Assembly: GCA_011620605.1 (NCBI GenBank)
Contig: WOYW01000010.1
Coordinates: 38,415 to 102,414 of the forward strand
Direction: 5' to 3'
Origin: Bacteroidales bacterium
GTDB taxonomy: Bacteria > Bacteroidota > Bacteroidia > Bacteroidales > UBA932
DNA length: 64,000 nt
Part shown: positions 47,182-55,928 of the stretch, in pieces
How positions within the stretch are numbered: the first letter of the stretch is position 1
Layout: the number at the start of each line of letters is the position of its first letter
Translations under genes and position numbers: made by a program
The notes under the pieces: generated by a model
What the model was told of the DNA's origin: nothing
The model's input: only the letters and a program-made list of their open reading frames with translations
Databases searched by the model: none

Positions 47182-48975
47182 TCATGCATTTTCAGGAGCT
47201 TCCAGGGGCTCACTCCAAAAAGGGTTGGTTATGTATATATGATCAGCTATTTTTTTAAATACGGGCGCTGCCCATGAGGCTCCGTAAAAGTTACTGCGTG
47301 TAGGTCCGGAATATAGTATGACTATCATGCTGTATTTGGGAGCCTGAGAAGGAAAAAATCCGACAAAGGATGCCTGGTGTTTCCGGTACCCGTCGTGTAC
47401 GTAGGCTCCGTCGTAGGCTATCTGAGCCGTTCCTGTTTTGCCTGAAATACTGTAACGCGGGTCATTGATCCCTGACGCAGTCCCGTTTTCCACAACGCCC
47501 CGGAGGGCTTTATGAACTGATTGTAGCGTGGAAGGAGAACAAAGCGTACCGCTCAGGGGAGTGTGGGAAAACTCCTCCACTATCCGGCCATGTTGCATAA
47601 ACGCCTCAATAAAATAGGGAGTAACCATTTTCCCGTTATTTGCAATAGCGTTATAAAACGTCAGAACATGCAGGGGCGTGAGCTGCATTTCATATCCCAT
47701 GGCTATCATGGGCAGGGACAACCCCGACCAGCCCGGTTCTCCGGGAAAAGATATTTTGGCCCGGCCTTCACCAATCAACTCTATATTCAGCTTTTCGTTG
47801 AGCTTCATGTTGTATAACCGGTTGATGAACTGCTTTTCCCTGTCGCCGTATTTTTCAACGGCTAGTTTGGCAAAAGCCACGTTGGATGATTTTTCAAAAG
47901 CCTGTTGTACGGTAATCGTCCCGTAAGAGTGGCCGGCTTCAGTAAAGGTTTTTCCGGAGTATCTCCATCCGTTTAGCCCGGTTGTGACACTGTCACTCAA
48001 TCTGACATAGCCGTCCTCCAGCAGAGCGATCAGGGTAGCCAGCTTGAACGTGGATCCCGGGTTGGTAGATTGGCTGATGGCGTAATTAAAGGTTTCGTCA
48101 TACGAGCCGTCTTTCATGCGTTTCATATTGACAATGGCCCGGACAGCACCGGTTTCCACTTCCATGACCACAGTGGTGGCCCCTTCAAAGGTGTCATCCA
48201 TGGAAAGCTGTTCCCGTAAAGCGTTTTCTGCTGCTTCCTGGATATTGATGTCCAAGGTACTGATAACATCGAGTCCGTCTTTAGGGGTGACTTCCGGATT
48301 GCTGGACAGGGGAACCCATTTGTCATCCCCAGACCGGCGACGTACTCTTTGTTTTCCAGGATGTCCTTTCAAATAAGCATTATAGGCGTATTCTATACCC
48401 ACTCCCGAGCGCTCGTCATCACTTATATATCCGATTGTACGGTAGGCAAGCCTGCCGTAAGGGTATATGCGTTTCTCTTTTTCGTTGGCAATCAGACCTC
48501 CCCGGTACTGACCTTTATTAAATACTGGAAATTCCCGGATCTTTTGAAGCTCATCGTGAGATACCAGGCGATTGCCTATGGGAAGGTTCCTGTATCCTGG
48601 TTTTTTTTGCAACCTGGCTTGTAAGATTTCCTGTTCATAAGCGGACGCGGACTGATCCCCGAAAAAGCGGGATAACGCATGGGCAAGATCATCCAGGTTA
48701 CTGTTCAACAGCATGTCATCCGGAACCTGGCAGTCCATACGTATTTCATAAAAAGGAACGGTGCTGGCCAGTACGCGCTCGTCATATCCCAGGATGCTTC
48801 CCCGGTAAGCAGGTATGTCTATGGTTCTGTATACGATGGCATCCAGCTGGTTTCTGTAATCGGAGAAAAACTGCAGACGGAATATCTGTCCTATAACCAG
48901 CAGGGCTATGGCCAGATAGCAAATATATACGATCATCATTTTACCGTACGTGTTCATCGTTCGCTTTTTATCCAT
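47182..48975 (-). CDS. ftsI: Division transpeptidase FtsI (PBP3 type), no PASTA domain
   Basis: 597 residues. One N-terminal membrane anchor (about 12-32), a dimerisation domain, and a class B transpeptidase domain with SxxK (STFK at about 308-311), SxN (SSN) and KTG (SGKTGTAQ). It crosslinks septal peptidoglycan with FtsW. It ends about 70 residues after KTGTA, with a C-terminal PASTA domain lacking; several Bacteroidota homologues carry one. The start at 48975 overlaps ftsL by 22 bases; an ATG at 48957 would give the ATGA overlap seen elsewhere in the cluster. Confidence 0.95.
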   Translation of the reverse strand: MDKKRTMNTYGKMMIVYICYLAIALLVIGQIFRLQFFSDYRNQLDAIVYRTIDIPAYRGSILGYDERVLASTVPFYEIRMDCQVPDDMLLNSNLDDLAHALSRFFGDQSASAYEQEILQARLQKKPGYRNLPIGNRLVSHDELQKIREFPVFNKGQYRGGLIANEKEKRIYPYGRLAYRTIGYISDDERSGVGIEYAYNAYLKGHPGKQRVRRRSGDDKWVPLSSNPEVTPKDGLDVISTLDINIQEAAENALREQLSMDDTFEGATTVVMEVETGAVRAIVNMKRMKDGSYDETFNYAISQSTNPGSTFKLATLIALLEDGYVRLSDSVTTGLNGWRYSGKTFTEAGHSYGTITVQQAFEKSSNVAFAKLAVEKYGDREKQFINRLYNMKLNEKLNIELIGEGRAKISFPGEPGWSGLSLPMIAMGYEMQLTPLHVLTFYNAIANNGKMVTPYFIEAFMQHGRIVEEFSHTPLSGTLCSPSTLQSVHKALRGVVENGTASGINDPRYSISGKTGTAQIAYDGAYVHDGYRKHQASFVGFFPSQAPKYSMIVILYSGPTRSNFYGASWAAPVFKKIADHIYITNPFWSEPLEAPENA

Positions 48976-49280
48976 GCAGGCGGGTTGTCCGGAGCTTCCA
49001 GGGAAGAGCCCCGCAACCTGAGTTGTTTTTCAATTTCCTGTTGCCGGCTCTGTTGCATAAGATCGGCAGCTTTTCGGGTATATTCGGCGTGCAACAGCTG
49101 GAGTTCTTTTTCCAGCCTGTAGTTTTCCAGCAGGGTTTTCTCTACGGCGTTGTTCATGCTGATGTAAAGGATCAGCAGGAAAAAAATGTACAAAATGAAG
49201 TTCAGGTGTTTGGAAATCACAACCCTGAGCAGGGTCCGTCCCCCAAATAAAGTCGATAGGATCTGTTCACTCTTACGCAT
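48954..49280 (-). CDS. ftsL: FtsL-like division protein
   Basis: 108 residues with one membrane helix (about 25-43) followed by a leucine-rich probable coiled coil (ENYRLEKELQLLHAEYTRKAADLMQQ) and a short polar tail. Sequence similarity to known FtsL is slight, but size, topology and location between rsmH and ftsI fit. The start overlaps the rsmH stop by 8 bases. Confidence 0.8.
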   Translation of the reverse strand: MRKSEQILSTLFGGRTLLRVVISKHLNFILYIFFLLILYISMNNAVEKTLLENYRLEKELQLLHAEYTRKAADLMQQSRQQEIEKQLRLRGSSLEAPDNPPAWIKSER

Positions 49281-50157
49281 GGGCTTCTTCCTCCAGTCTT
49301 TCGGCAGTGCGAAGTTTTGCACTTCTGGCCCGCGTGTTTTGTTGAATTTCTTCTTCTTTGGGCAGGATCGGTTTTTTGTTTACGGGACGTAGCAACCCCT
49401 TTATCCTGGCATCCCTGATAAAGTGCTTAACCATCCGGTCTTCCAGGGAATGGTAAGTGATCACAACCAGTCTTCCTCCCGGATTAAGCAAAGGGATACT
49501 TTGATGCAGCAAACCTTCCAGGGCTCGAATTTCCTGGTTAACTTCCATGCGAAGAGCCTGGTATATTTTTGCCAAAAATTTGTGTTCTGCATTCCGGGGA
49601 ATGAATCTTTCCAGGGCGCGGCTCAGATCGCGGGTGTTTTCAATGGGTTCGCGGCTACGTGCTTCCACGATTGCACTGGCAAGCGTGTTTGCGTTTTTTA
49701 ACTCGGCATACCTGAAAAAAAGAGCGGCAAGATCTTCCCGGGCGTATTCGTTCAGTATTTCAGCTGCCGTTTTCCCCTCTCCGCGATTCATCCTCATATC
49801 GAGCGTAGCCTCAAAACGAAAGGAAAACCCCCGGTCTGCGGTATCGAATTGATGCCAGGAGACGCCCAGATCGGCAAGAATGCCGTCTACGCCTTCAATG
49901 CCCTTGTATTTGCATAAATTATGAATAAACCTGAAATTGGATCGGATCCAGGTTATCCTGTTGTCTTCTGGTAAATTTCCCTGTGAATCCGGATCCTGGT
50001 CAAAAGCCAGTAACCGGCCCTGTTGTCCCAGCTGTTCCAGTATGGCACGGGAATGACCACCGCCTCCAAAGGTGGCATCCAGGTAAATGCCTGAGGACTT
50101 TATGTTCAGAGATTCGATACTTTCTCTCAAAAGAACCGGTGTGTGATACAAACCCAT
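49273..50157 (-). CDS. rsmH: 16S rRNA (cytosine-1402-N4)-methyltransferase
   Basis: 294 residues. Methylates N4 of C1402, the same nucleotide whose ribose is methylated by RsmI, encoded at 17.5 kb. Starts MGLYHTPVLL; the SAM motif is LDATFGGGGHSRAIL (about 27-41), then AFDQDPDS, VDGILADLGVSWHQFD, the LDMRMN motif, and ALEGLLHQSIPLLNPGGRLVVITYHSLEDRMVK. The ATG at 50157 is preferred over a TTG 9 bases upstream. It lies 11 bases after mraZ. Confidence 0.96.
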   Translation of the reverse strand: MGLYHTPVLLRESIESLNIKSSGIYLDATFGGGGHSRAILEQLGQQGRLLAFDQDPDSQGNLPEDNRITWIRSNFRFIHNLCKYKGIEGVDGILADLGVSWHQFDTADRGFSFRFEATLDMRMNRGEGKTAAEILNEYAREDLAALFFRYAELKNANTLASAIVEARSREPIENTRDLSRALERFIPRNAEHKFLAKIYQALRMEVNQEIRALEGLLHQSIPLLNPGGRLVVITYHSLEDRMVKHFIRDARIKGLLRPVNKKPILPKEEEIQQNTRARSAKLRTAERLEEEAHA

Positions 50158-50168
50158 AGGAGCCAATA

Positions 50169-50618
50169 TTAGGAAAGGTGCTTTTCTGCAAGCGATACAT
50201 AGTCGTCTTCACTTATAAGACTTGAATGATAGGATTCTTTGGGCCATAATTCAATTTTGAAATCGGCACCGGCAAAAATTACCTCTTTATTAACACCTAT
50301 CATGTTTAGCAAGTATTTGGGAATCAGTATTCTTCCGGTCTTTTCGTCGGGTTCAACAACGGTACGGTTACTCATATAGGCACGCCACAGCACAGCATGT
50401 TCCCGGTTAAACGATGGATTCAGGCGGGCTTTTACGGCCTCAGACTGTTTTTCCCATTCATCGTATGAATACATTTCAAGGCAGGGACTGAACAGATCTT
50501 TCTTCACAACAAAGCGAAGCGGAACATTGGCGTCTGCCAATGCTTTCAATCCCGAAGGGAATACCAGGCGACCTTTGTCGTCAAGCTTCGCATTGTATTC
50601 TCCAATAAATTTTGCCAC
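50169..50618 (-). CDS. mraZ: MraZ, dcw cluster transcriptional regulator
   Basis: 149 residues with two SpoVT/AbrB-like swapped-hairpin repeats: FIGEYNAKLDDKGRLVFPSGLKAL at the N-terminus and VVEPDEKTGRILIPKYLLNMIG in the middle. In other bacteria MraZ binds repeated sequences upstream of its own gene and represses the cluster. The start codon is GTG (50616-50618). It is first in the dcw cluster, with a repeat block resembling an MraZ operator immediately upstream. Confidence 0.95.
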   Translation of the reverse strand: MAKFIGEYNAKLDDKGRLVFPSGLKALADANVPLRFVVKKDLFSPCLEMYSYDEWEKQSEAVKARLNPSFNREHAVLWRAYMSNRTVVEPDEKTGRILIPKYLLNMIGVNKEVIFAGADFKIELWPKESYHSSLISEDDYVSLAEKHLS

Positions 50619-50640
50619 GATTTTGCCTTTTTCTTAATTG

Positions 50641-50648
50641 CAAAAGTA
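50641..50648 (-). promoter_or_regulatory. mraZ (dcw cluster) promoter -7 element (TACTTTTG)
   Basis: Exact TAnnTTTG on the minus strand, 22 bases before the GTG start. The region where a -33 element would lie is occupied by the TGGAAA repeats. Confidence 0.6.
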
Positions 50649-50652
50649 AAAA

Positions 50653-50692
50653 AACTTTTCCACTATTTTCCATTTTATTACAAATTTTTCCA
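50653..50692 (-). promoter_or_regulatory. Candidate MraZ operator: four 10-base repeats
   Basis: Read on the minus strand, four consecutive 10-base units begin TGGAAAAATT, TGTAATAAAA, TGGAAAATAG, TGGAAAAGTT. Three share TGGAAAA and one is degenerate, at an exact helical period of 10. E. coli MraZ binds TGGGN repeats at 10-base spacing just upstream of mraZ, so position and period agree although the core differs. Confidence 0.55.
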
Positions 50693-50718
50693 CAATACCT
50701 TATTTTTTTTTAGTTTTG
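50687..50718 (+). promoter_or_regulatory. Promoter of the M23 peptidase gene
   Basis: TTTC at 50687-50690 and an exact TAGTTTTG at 50711-50718 are separated by 20 bases; the ATG is 21 bases downstream. The -33-like part overlaps the last mraZ repeat. Confidence 0.6.
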
Positions 50719-50739
50719 TAGAGAAAGTAAAATTTCGGC

Positions 50740-52023
50740 ATGAAAATTAAATGGTTCATATTATTGATAATCAGCGTAGTATTTGTGGAATGTGCCACAG
50801 AAAAAGATCCCGGGGGAATTCCCGTCCAACCATGTACTTTGGCAGAACCCGACAGCGAGGTTTCCCAATTATGTCATTTATTCAACCTGCCTTCTATCGG
50901 CTACGAAATGGAAAACGATGTGGTACGCAGAAATGAAAATTTTGCTGATATTTTGCAGCGCAGGGGGATTGATTATGCAGTGATATTTGCCATTTCCCGG
51001 GATTTCCGGGATGTGTTCGACATGAGAAAGCTGAGGGCAGGTAATGCTTACACACTTCTTTATAAACCAGATTCAGCACAGCCTTCCTACATGATCTATG
51101 AAGAAGATTTCAGAAGGCATGTCTGTTTTTCCCTGGCCGACAGCCTGTGGGTTTCACGCTGTGAATTTCCACTGGTGACTGAAGAAAAATTTGTAGACGT
51201 GACCATAACAACTTCTTTGTGGCAAAACCTGGAAGAGGCCGGATACAATCCGCTGGTTGCTAATGAATTATCCGAAATCTATGCCTGGACGGTAGATTTT
51301 TTCGGTCTCCGTAAAGGAGATACCTTCCGGGCTTATTACCAGGCATATATTCTTAACGGCAAAGAAGTGGAAGCAGGTCCGGTACTTGCTGCCTCTTTTA
51401 TCCGGGACAAAGAAGAAATGATGGCTTTCAGGTATGTTCAGGACAGCATGCCCGGTTACTGGGACCAGAACGGAGTTAATTTGCAACGTACATTTTTGAA
51501 GGCGCCTTTGAAATATTCCAGGATCAGCTCCGGGTTCAGTTATGCCAGACGGCATCCCATAACCCGTGTGGTGCGTCCTCATACGGGAATTGATTACGCA
51601 GCTCCTTCTGGCACTCCCGTTATGAATATCGGTGACGGGGTGGTTACTGAAAGAAGTTATACAAGGGGAGGGGGCAATACCGTGAAGATCAAACACAACA
51701 GTGTTTATACGACGGCCTATCTTCATCTTTCCCGTTACGCCAAAGGACTTACCGTCGGAAAACGCGTTGCACAGGGAGAAGTTATAGGGTATGTGGGGAG
51801 TACAGGATTGTCTACCGGACCGCATCTGGATTTCCGTGTCTGGAGAAACGGGAAAGCCATTAATCCGTTAAAAATGGAATCCCCGCCGGCAGATCCCATT
51901 CATTCGGAGAACCTTAAGGATTTTACGGAACAGATCGCTCTTTACCGCAGAAGTCTTAATCCCGCGTTTTACAAAGACCTGGCCTTAAAAATTGTGAATT
52001 ATACGGGGATCAGTTTGGATTGA
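50740..52023 (+). CDS. M23 family metallopeptidase-like protein, exported
   Basis: 427 residues. Hydrophobic N-terminus ending VVFVEC at residue 18, which could be a relaxed lipobox. Residues 30-260 hold an OapA/LysM-like region; the C-terminal LytM domain has H281-x-x-x-D285 in [11 protein letters not shown] and H329 in AYLHLSRY. The last motif reads HLD (H362, D364) instead of HxH, so the third zinc ligand would be Asp or the enzyme inactive, as in degenerate LytM activators. A peptidoglycan-hydrolysis or hydrolase-activation role near division genes is inferred. It is divergent from mraZ and overlaps lptB by 14 bases. Confidence 0.85.
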   Translation: MKIKWFILLIISVVFVECATEKDPGGIPVQPCTLAEPDSEVSQLCHLFNLPSIGYEMENDVVRRNENFADILQRRGIDYAVIFAISRDFRDVFDMRKLRAGNAYTLLYKPDSAQPSYMIYEEDFRRHVCFSLADSLWVSRCEFPLVTEEKFVDVTITTSLWQNLEEAGYNPLVANELSEIYAWTVDFFGLRKGDTFRAYYQAYILNGKEVEAGPVLAASFIRDKEEMMAFRYVQDSMPGYWDQNGVNLQRTFLKAPLKYSRISSGFSYARRHPITRVVRPHTGIDYAAPSGTPVMNIGDGVVTERSYTRGGGNTVKIKHNSVYTTAYLHLSRYAKGLTVGKRVAQGEVIGYVGSTGLSTGPHLDFRVWRNGKAINPLKMESPPADPIHSENLKDFTEQIALYRRSLNPAFYKDLALKIVNYTGISLD

Positions 52024-52867
52024 GATCCTTTTCCCTGGACAGATCATCTTCCGAACAGGATGCCACGTCTGGTTCTTCTATTTCAGACATATCAGGGTCC
52101 GGGTTACCTGGCTTTTCCGGGGCTTCCCGGTTCACGGGAATTATTTTTCGTAATTCAAAGTTCTGCCCCAGGTATTTTCGTCTTACTTCAGGATTTGCTG
52201 CCAGTTCATCTGCCGTTCCACTTTCCAAAATACTGCCTTCATACAGCAGGTAGGCCCTGTCCGTGATGGCCAGAGTCTCATGTACGTTATGGTCTGTGAT
52301 GATTACCCCTATGTCTTTTGTTTTCAACTGAGCCACAATTTGCTGTATGTCCTCCACGGCTATTGGGTCAACCCCGGCGAAAGGTTCGTCCAGTAAAATA
52401 AATTTAGGGTCAAGTGCCAGCGCCCGTGCAATTTCGCAACGACGGCGTTCCCCGCCGGACAGCTGAATGCCATAGCTCTTTCTGACCGTTTGCAGGCCAA
52501 ATTCTTCAATCAGGCGCTCCATGCGTTCTTTCCGCTCTGTTTTTGTAAAAGCAGACAACTCCATAACGGACATGATGTTGTCTTCCACACTCAGTTTGCG
52601 GAACACAGATGCCTCCTGGGCCAGGTACCCGATTCCTTTCTGGGCTCGTTGGTACATGGGGTAAGAAGTCACCTCCTCGTCATCCAGGAAAATTTTCCCG
52701 TTGTTGGATTTGATCAATCCGGTTATCATGTAAAAACTGGTGGTTTTCCCGGCCCCGTTGGGTCCCAGCAGACCAACGATCTCCCCCTGGTCCACATGTA
52801 TGGAAACATTCTTTACTACGGTTCTCAGACCATATCTCTTAACCAGGTTATGACAATGTAGACGCAT
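52010..52867 (-). CDS. lptB: LPS export ABC transporter ATP-binding protein LptB
   Basis: 285 residues. Powers extraction of lipopolysaccharide from the inner membrane. Walker [18 protein letters not shown] (about 36-52), [20 protein letters not shown], signature [15 protein letters not shown], Walker [21 protein letters not shown], and [10 protein letters not shown]. All are LptB-specific. About 40 residues of acidic, proline-rich tail (from [12 protein letters not shown]) follow the usual end. It lies 12 bases after dnaX; LptC, LptF and LptG are not here. Confidence 0.94.
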   Translation of the reverse strand: MRLHCHNLVKRYGLRTVVKNVSIHVDQGEIVGLLGPNGAGKTTSFYMITGLIKSNNGKIFLDDEEVTSYPMYQRAQKGIGYLAQEASVFRKLSVEDNIMSVMELSAFTKTERKERMERLIEEFGLQTVRKSYGIQLSGGERRRCEIARALALDPKFILLDEPFAGVDPIAVEDIQQIVAQLKTKDIGVIITDHNVHETLAITDRAYLLYEGSILESGTADELAANPEVRRKYLGQNFELRKIIPVNREAPEKPGNPDPDMSEIEEPDVASCSEDDLSREKDLNPN

Positions 52868-52879
52868 AATTAGCAATGA

Positions 52880-54622
52880 TTAACTGATATCCAGGCTCAG
52901 ATCGTCCCGCAAGGCTGCAACCTGGGGGTGTTGTTCGGCCATGAACCTTGCTTTTTCCTCCGGCATGTAGCACGTTCCGTCAGGGGTGTTCTCCAGCGAT
53001 TCTTCCACCACAAAAGAGGCATGTACATTTTTGTTTCCCAGAGATTTACGAAGGTATTGATCAATGGTTGCTCCAAAACGTTCCTCTATCCAGTTTTTCT
53101 GTAATTCATTGATCACTTTGAACTGGATGATATTTCCTTCCACTATTTGGGGAGCACATCGGGAAAGGGTGGCCGACAGATGAGGTCTTGTTTGAAAAAT
53201 ATCAAACAAACCCGGCAGGATCCGCTCCACGTCTTCCATTTGTATTTCACGGTTGTCGCCGGCAGTGGTTTCTTCCGCAGACTCTTTGTGTTCAGTTGAT
53301 TCCCTGTTTTTTCCGTTTTGTCGCATCAGGTTCTTAATAGACACGGTTCCTGCTTTTTTAGGGGCTTTTGCCGAGTTGTCCTCCGACGCAGTTTTCTGCT
53401 TTTTTGCGGGTTCTCCGGTAACAGGCAGTTCCGCGGGCTCCGGGGTTTTGCCGGCGGGCGGGCGCTCTGTTTCACGGACTACTTCTTTTGGTTCAACAGA
53501 AGATCTTTTCTGTTCTTCCGTGTTTACAGGGTTTTCCAGCTGACTCAGGCGGATCAGGGCCATTTCAACATGAAGCCTGGGATGATTGCTTTGTTTGTAC
53601 CCGGCTTCAGCCTGGGTACATATACTTAATGCCTTGAAAAGAAATGGCAGAGAACATGCTCGGGCCTGTTCCCGGAATTTCGAGGCGGTTTCCTCTCCGT
53701 ATTCCAGCAAAGGAAGACTTTCAGGTTGTTTGCATACAAGAAGGTCCCTGAAATGGGAACTCAAACCTCCTGTAAAATGCAATGCATTGAATCCGCGAGA
53801 AAGAATTTCGTCAAAAAGGAGCAGCATTTTCTCAAAACTTCCGTCCAGGGCCATTTGTGTAAGCCGAAAATAATACTCCCTGTCCAATACATTCAGATTG
53901 GAGATCACTTGCGGATACGTTACTTCTTTGCCACTAATGGCAATACACTGATCCAACAAAGTCAGGGCATCCCGCATGGCTCCGTCTGCCTTTTGCGCAA
54001 TGACCCCGAGAGAATCCTGGCCTATGGTAACGCCTTCTTTTTGTGCCACCTGTGCCAGGTAATGCATCATTGTCCTGATGGAGATCCGATTGAAATCAAA
54101 AACCTGGCATCTGGACAGTATGGTTGGCAGCACTTTATGCTTTTCGGTTGTTGCAAGTATGAACAAAGCGTAGGATGGCGGTTCTTCCAGTGTTTTGAGA
54201 AAAGCATTGAAAGCGGACTGGGACAGCATGTGAACTTCATCAATGATATACACGCTGTACTTTCCGATTTGCGGGGGAATGCGAACCTTGTCTATCAATT
54301 CCCTGATATCGTCAACTGAATTATTGGAAGCGGCATCCAGTTCGTGAATGGAATATGACCGTCCTTCGGCAAAGGAACGACAGGATTCACATTCTCCGCA
54401 CGCTTCCATGTTTTCCGCAGGATTGAGGCAATTGATGGTTTTGGCAAAGATCCGGGCACAAGTAGTTTTACCTACTCCACGGGGCCCGCAGAACAGATAA
54501 GCATGAGCCAATTGTTTTCTGGCAATGGCGTTTTTCAGGGTGGTTACGATATTGTCCTGATCAACAACATCATTAAATTGTTGAGGACGGTATTTTCTTG
54601 CTGATACCACAAATTGATCCAT
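52880..54622 (-). CDS. dnaX: DNA polymerase III gamma/tau subunit
   Basis: 580 residues. Clamp-loader ATPase that works with HolA. Start MDQFVVSARKYRPQQF; Walker A GPRGVGKT (about 46-53), zinc-binding cysteines in CGECESC, Walker B YIIDEVHMLS, and SRC motif LSRCQVFDF. The middle region (about 370-470) is charged and low in complexity, followed by a C-terminal tau-like domain. The ATG at 54622 is chosen over the longer open frame because of the family start and the TATCTTTG element 6 bases upstream. I saw no programmed frameshift signal. Confidence 0.95.
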   Translation of the reverse strand: MDQFVVSARKYRPQQFNDVVDQDNIVTTLKNAIARKQLAHAYLFCGPRGVGKTTCARIFAKTINCLNPAENMEACGECESCRSFAEGRSYSIHELDAASNNSVDDIRELIDKVRIPPQIGKYSVYIIDEVHMLSQSAFNAFLKTLEEPPSYALFILATTEKHKVLPTILSRCQVFDFNRISIRTMMHYLAQVAQKEGVTIGQDSLGVIAQKADGAMRDALTLLDQCIAISGKEVTYPQVISNLNVLDREYYFRLTQMALDGSFEKMLLLFDEILSRGFNALHFTGGLSSHFRDLLVCKQPESLPLLEYGEETASKFREQARACSLPFLFKALSICTQAEAGYKQSNHPRLHVEMALIRLSQLENPVNTEEQKRSSVEPKEVVRETERPPAGKTPEPAELPVTGEPAKKQKTASEDNSAKAPKKAGTVSIKNLMRQNGKNRESTEHKESAEETTAGDNREIQMEDVERILPGLFDIFQTRPHLSATLSRCAPQIVEGNIIQFKVINELQKNWIEERFGATIDQYLRKSLGNKNVHASFVVEESLENTPDGTCYMPEEKARFMAEQHPQVAALRDDLSLDIS

Positions 54623-54628
54623 AGGGTG

Positions 54629-54636
54629 CAAAGATA
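54629..54636 (-). promoter_or_regulatory. dnaX promoter -7 element (TATCTTTG), nearly leaderless
   Basis: Exact TAnnTTTG on the minus strand, with six bases between it and the dnaX ATG, implying a leader of zero to two bases. Lies 12 bases from the divergent M16 peptidase promoter element. Confidence 0.6.
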
Positions 54637-54648
54637 AGAAATAATCCC

Positions 54649-54656
54649 TATTTTTG
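54649..54656 (+). promoter_or_regulatory. M16 peptidase promoter -7 element (TATTTTTG)
   Basis: Exact TAnnTTTG, 15 bases before the ATG at 54672. Divergent from, and close to, the dnaX promoter. No good -33 element. Confidence 0.5.
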
Positions 54657-54671
54657 CGGCCTTCGGTGACT

Positions 54672-55928
54672 ATGAGAAAAACTATGAAATCCGTCTTTCT
54701 TACCACACTTTCTTCCGGCATGAAATGTGCCGTACTGACAACAACGTCTCCTGTCAGTTACTGTGCCCTGACCACTTTGGCCGGTACCCGTTTTGAACCC
54801 GCAGGAATGGCCGGACTGGCACACTTTTGCGAACACATGCTGTTTAAAGGAACGGTCAAAAGGAAATCTTATCACATCAACAATCGTCTGGAAAGACTGG
54901 GCGGTGAGATAAATGCTTATACAACAAAAGAAGAACTGGTACTTCATGCAACCGTTTTGCGTGAAGATCTGAACAAAGCCCTGGAACTGATGTCAGACCT
55001 GGTCTTTCATTCCGTTTTCCCCCCATCTGAAATACTGAAAGAAAGAGAGGTGATCCTAGACGAGATTCGTTCGTATAAGGATTCTCCCATGGACCTGATA
55101 TACGACAAATTCGAAGAAAAGTTATTCACAGGCTCCCCAATGTCTACACCCATTCTGGGAATTCCACGGGAACTGAAAAAGATCACATCGCCTCACCTCA
55201 GGGAATTTATGAAAGACCGTTTCCGTCCCGAACAAATGTCCCTGAGCATCGTTGGTAATATTTCGCCACCAAGGGCATTGGTCATGGCGGAAAAATACTA
55301 CGGGAAAGAAGCATTTCCCGAATTGGGCGGCAATAACGTGACGAACCCTGTCAACAAACCGTTGGCGGCTCCTTCCTGTTTGTTTCACGATACGGAAAAA
55401 AGGGGGACCTGCCAAACCCATTGCCTGACAGGTTCCGTAGCTTACGGCCTTCATGACAGCAACCGAATTCCCCTGGTTTTGTTAATGAACCTGATAGGGG
55501 GACCGGCTTCCAATGCACGGCTCAATATGATACTGAGGGAAAAGTACGGACTGGTGTACACTGTGGAAGCTTCCTATTCTCCTTATATGGATACGGGATT
55601 TGCCGGCATTTATTTTGGGACCGACGGTGTGAACCTGGATCGTTGCCGGGAACTGACAGAAAAAGTGATTCGGGAATATGCCACAGTGACCATGACACCC
55701 CTGCAAATGGAAAGGGCCAGAAAACAGCTGATTGGCCAAATGTCCATAACAGAAGACAATCACGAAGTGCAATGCCTTTCCATGGGTAAAAGCCTGCTGG
55801 CATTCGGACGGGTGATCTCACACGCCCAAATGCTTTCTATGATCGCTTCTGTAACACCGCAGCAGATACTTCACGTGGCCAATGAGATCTGGGACGAATC
55901 CAGAAGATGTACCCTGGTATATTATTGA
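54672..55928 (+). CDS. M16 family zinc peptidase
   Basis: 418 residues. Insulinase/pitrilysin family with the inverted zinc motif HFCEH (HxxEH) at about residues 52-56 (GLAHFCEHMLFKGT) and the third ligand in the later ILKEREVILDEI stretch. The C-terminal half is the usual inactive repeat (IGGPASNARLNMILREKYGLVYTV). No signal peptide, so probably cytoplasmic. The ATG at 54672 is preferred over TTG extensions that overlap the promoter. It shares a TGATG junction with the O-methyltransferase gene. Confidence 0.93.
   Translation: MRKTMKSVFLTTLSSGMKCAVLTTTSPVSYCALTTLAGTRFEPAGMAGLAHFCEHMLFKGTVKRKSYHINNRLERLGGEINAYTTKEELVLHATVLREDLNKALELMSDLVFHSVFPPSEILKEREVILDEIRSYKDSPMDLIYDKFEEKLFTGSPMSTPILGIPRELKKITSPHLREFMKDRFRPEQMSLSIVGNISPPRALVMAEKYYGKEAFPELGGNNVTNPVNKPLAAPSCLFHDTEKRGTCQTHCLTGSVAYGLHDSNRIPLVLLMNLIGGPASNARLNMILREKYGLVYTVEASYSPYMDTGFAGIYFGTDGVNLDRCRELTEKVIREYATVTMTPLQMERARKQLIGQMSITEDNHEVQCLSMGKSLLAFGRVISHAQMLSMIASVTPQQILHVANEIWDESRRCTLVYY

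Noticed and set aside
35712..50618. Separate transcription units inside the dcw cluster
   Set aside because: The genes overlap or lie within about 20 bases of each other, and I saw no terminator hairpin or promoter element strong enough to call inside the cluster. I read it as one long unit.
52880..54721. Longer dnaX open frame upstream of 54622
   Set aside because: The extra 33 codons run over the dnaX promoter and into the M16 gene's start. The family's normal N-terminus begins at the ATG at 54622.
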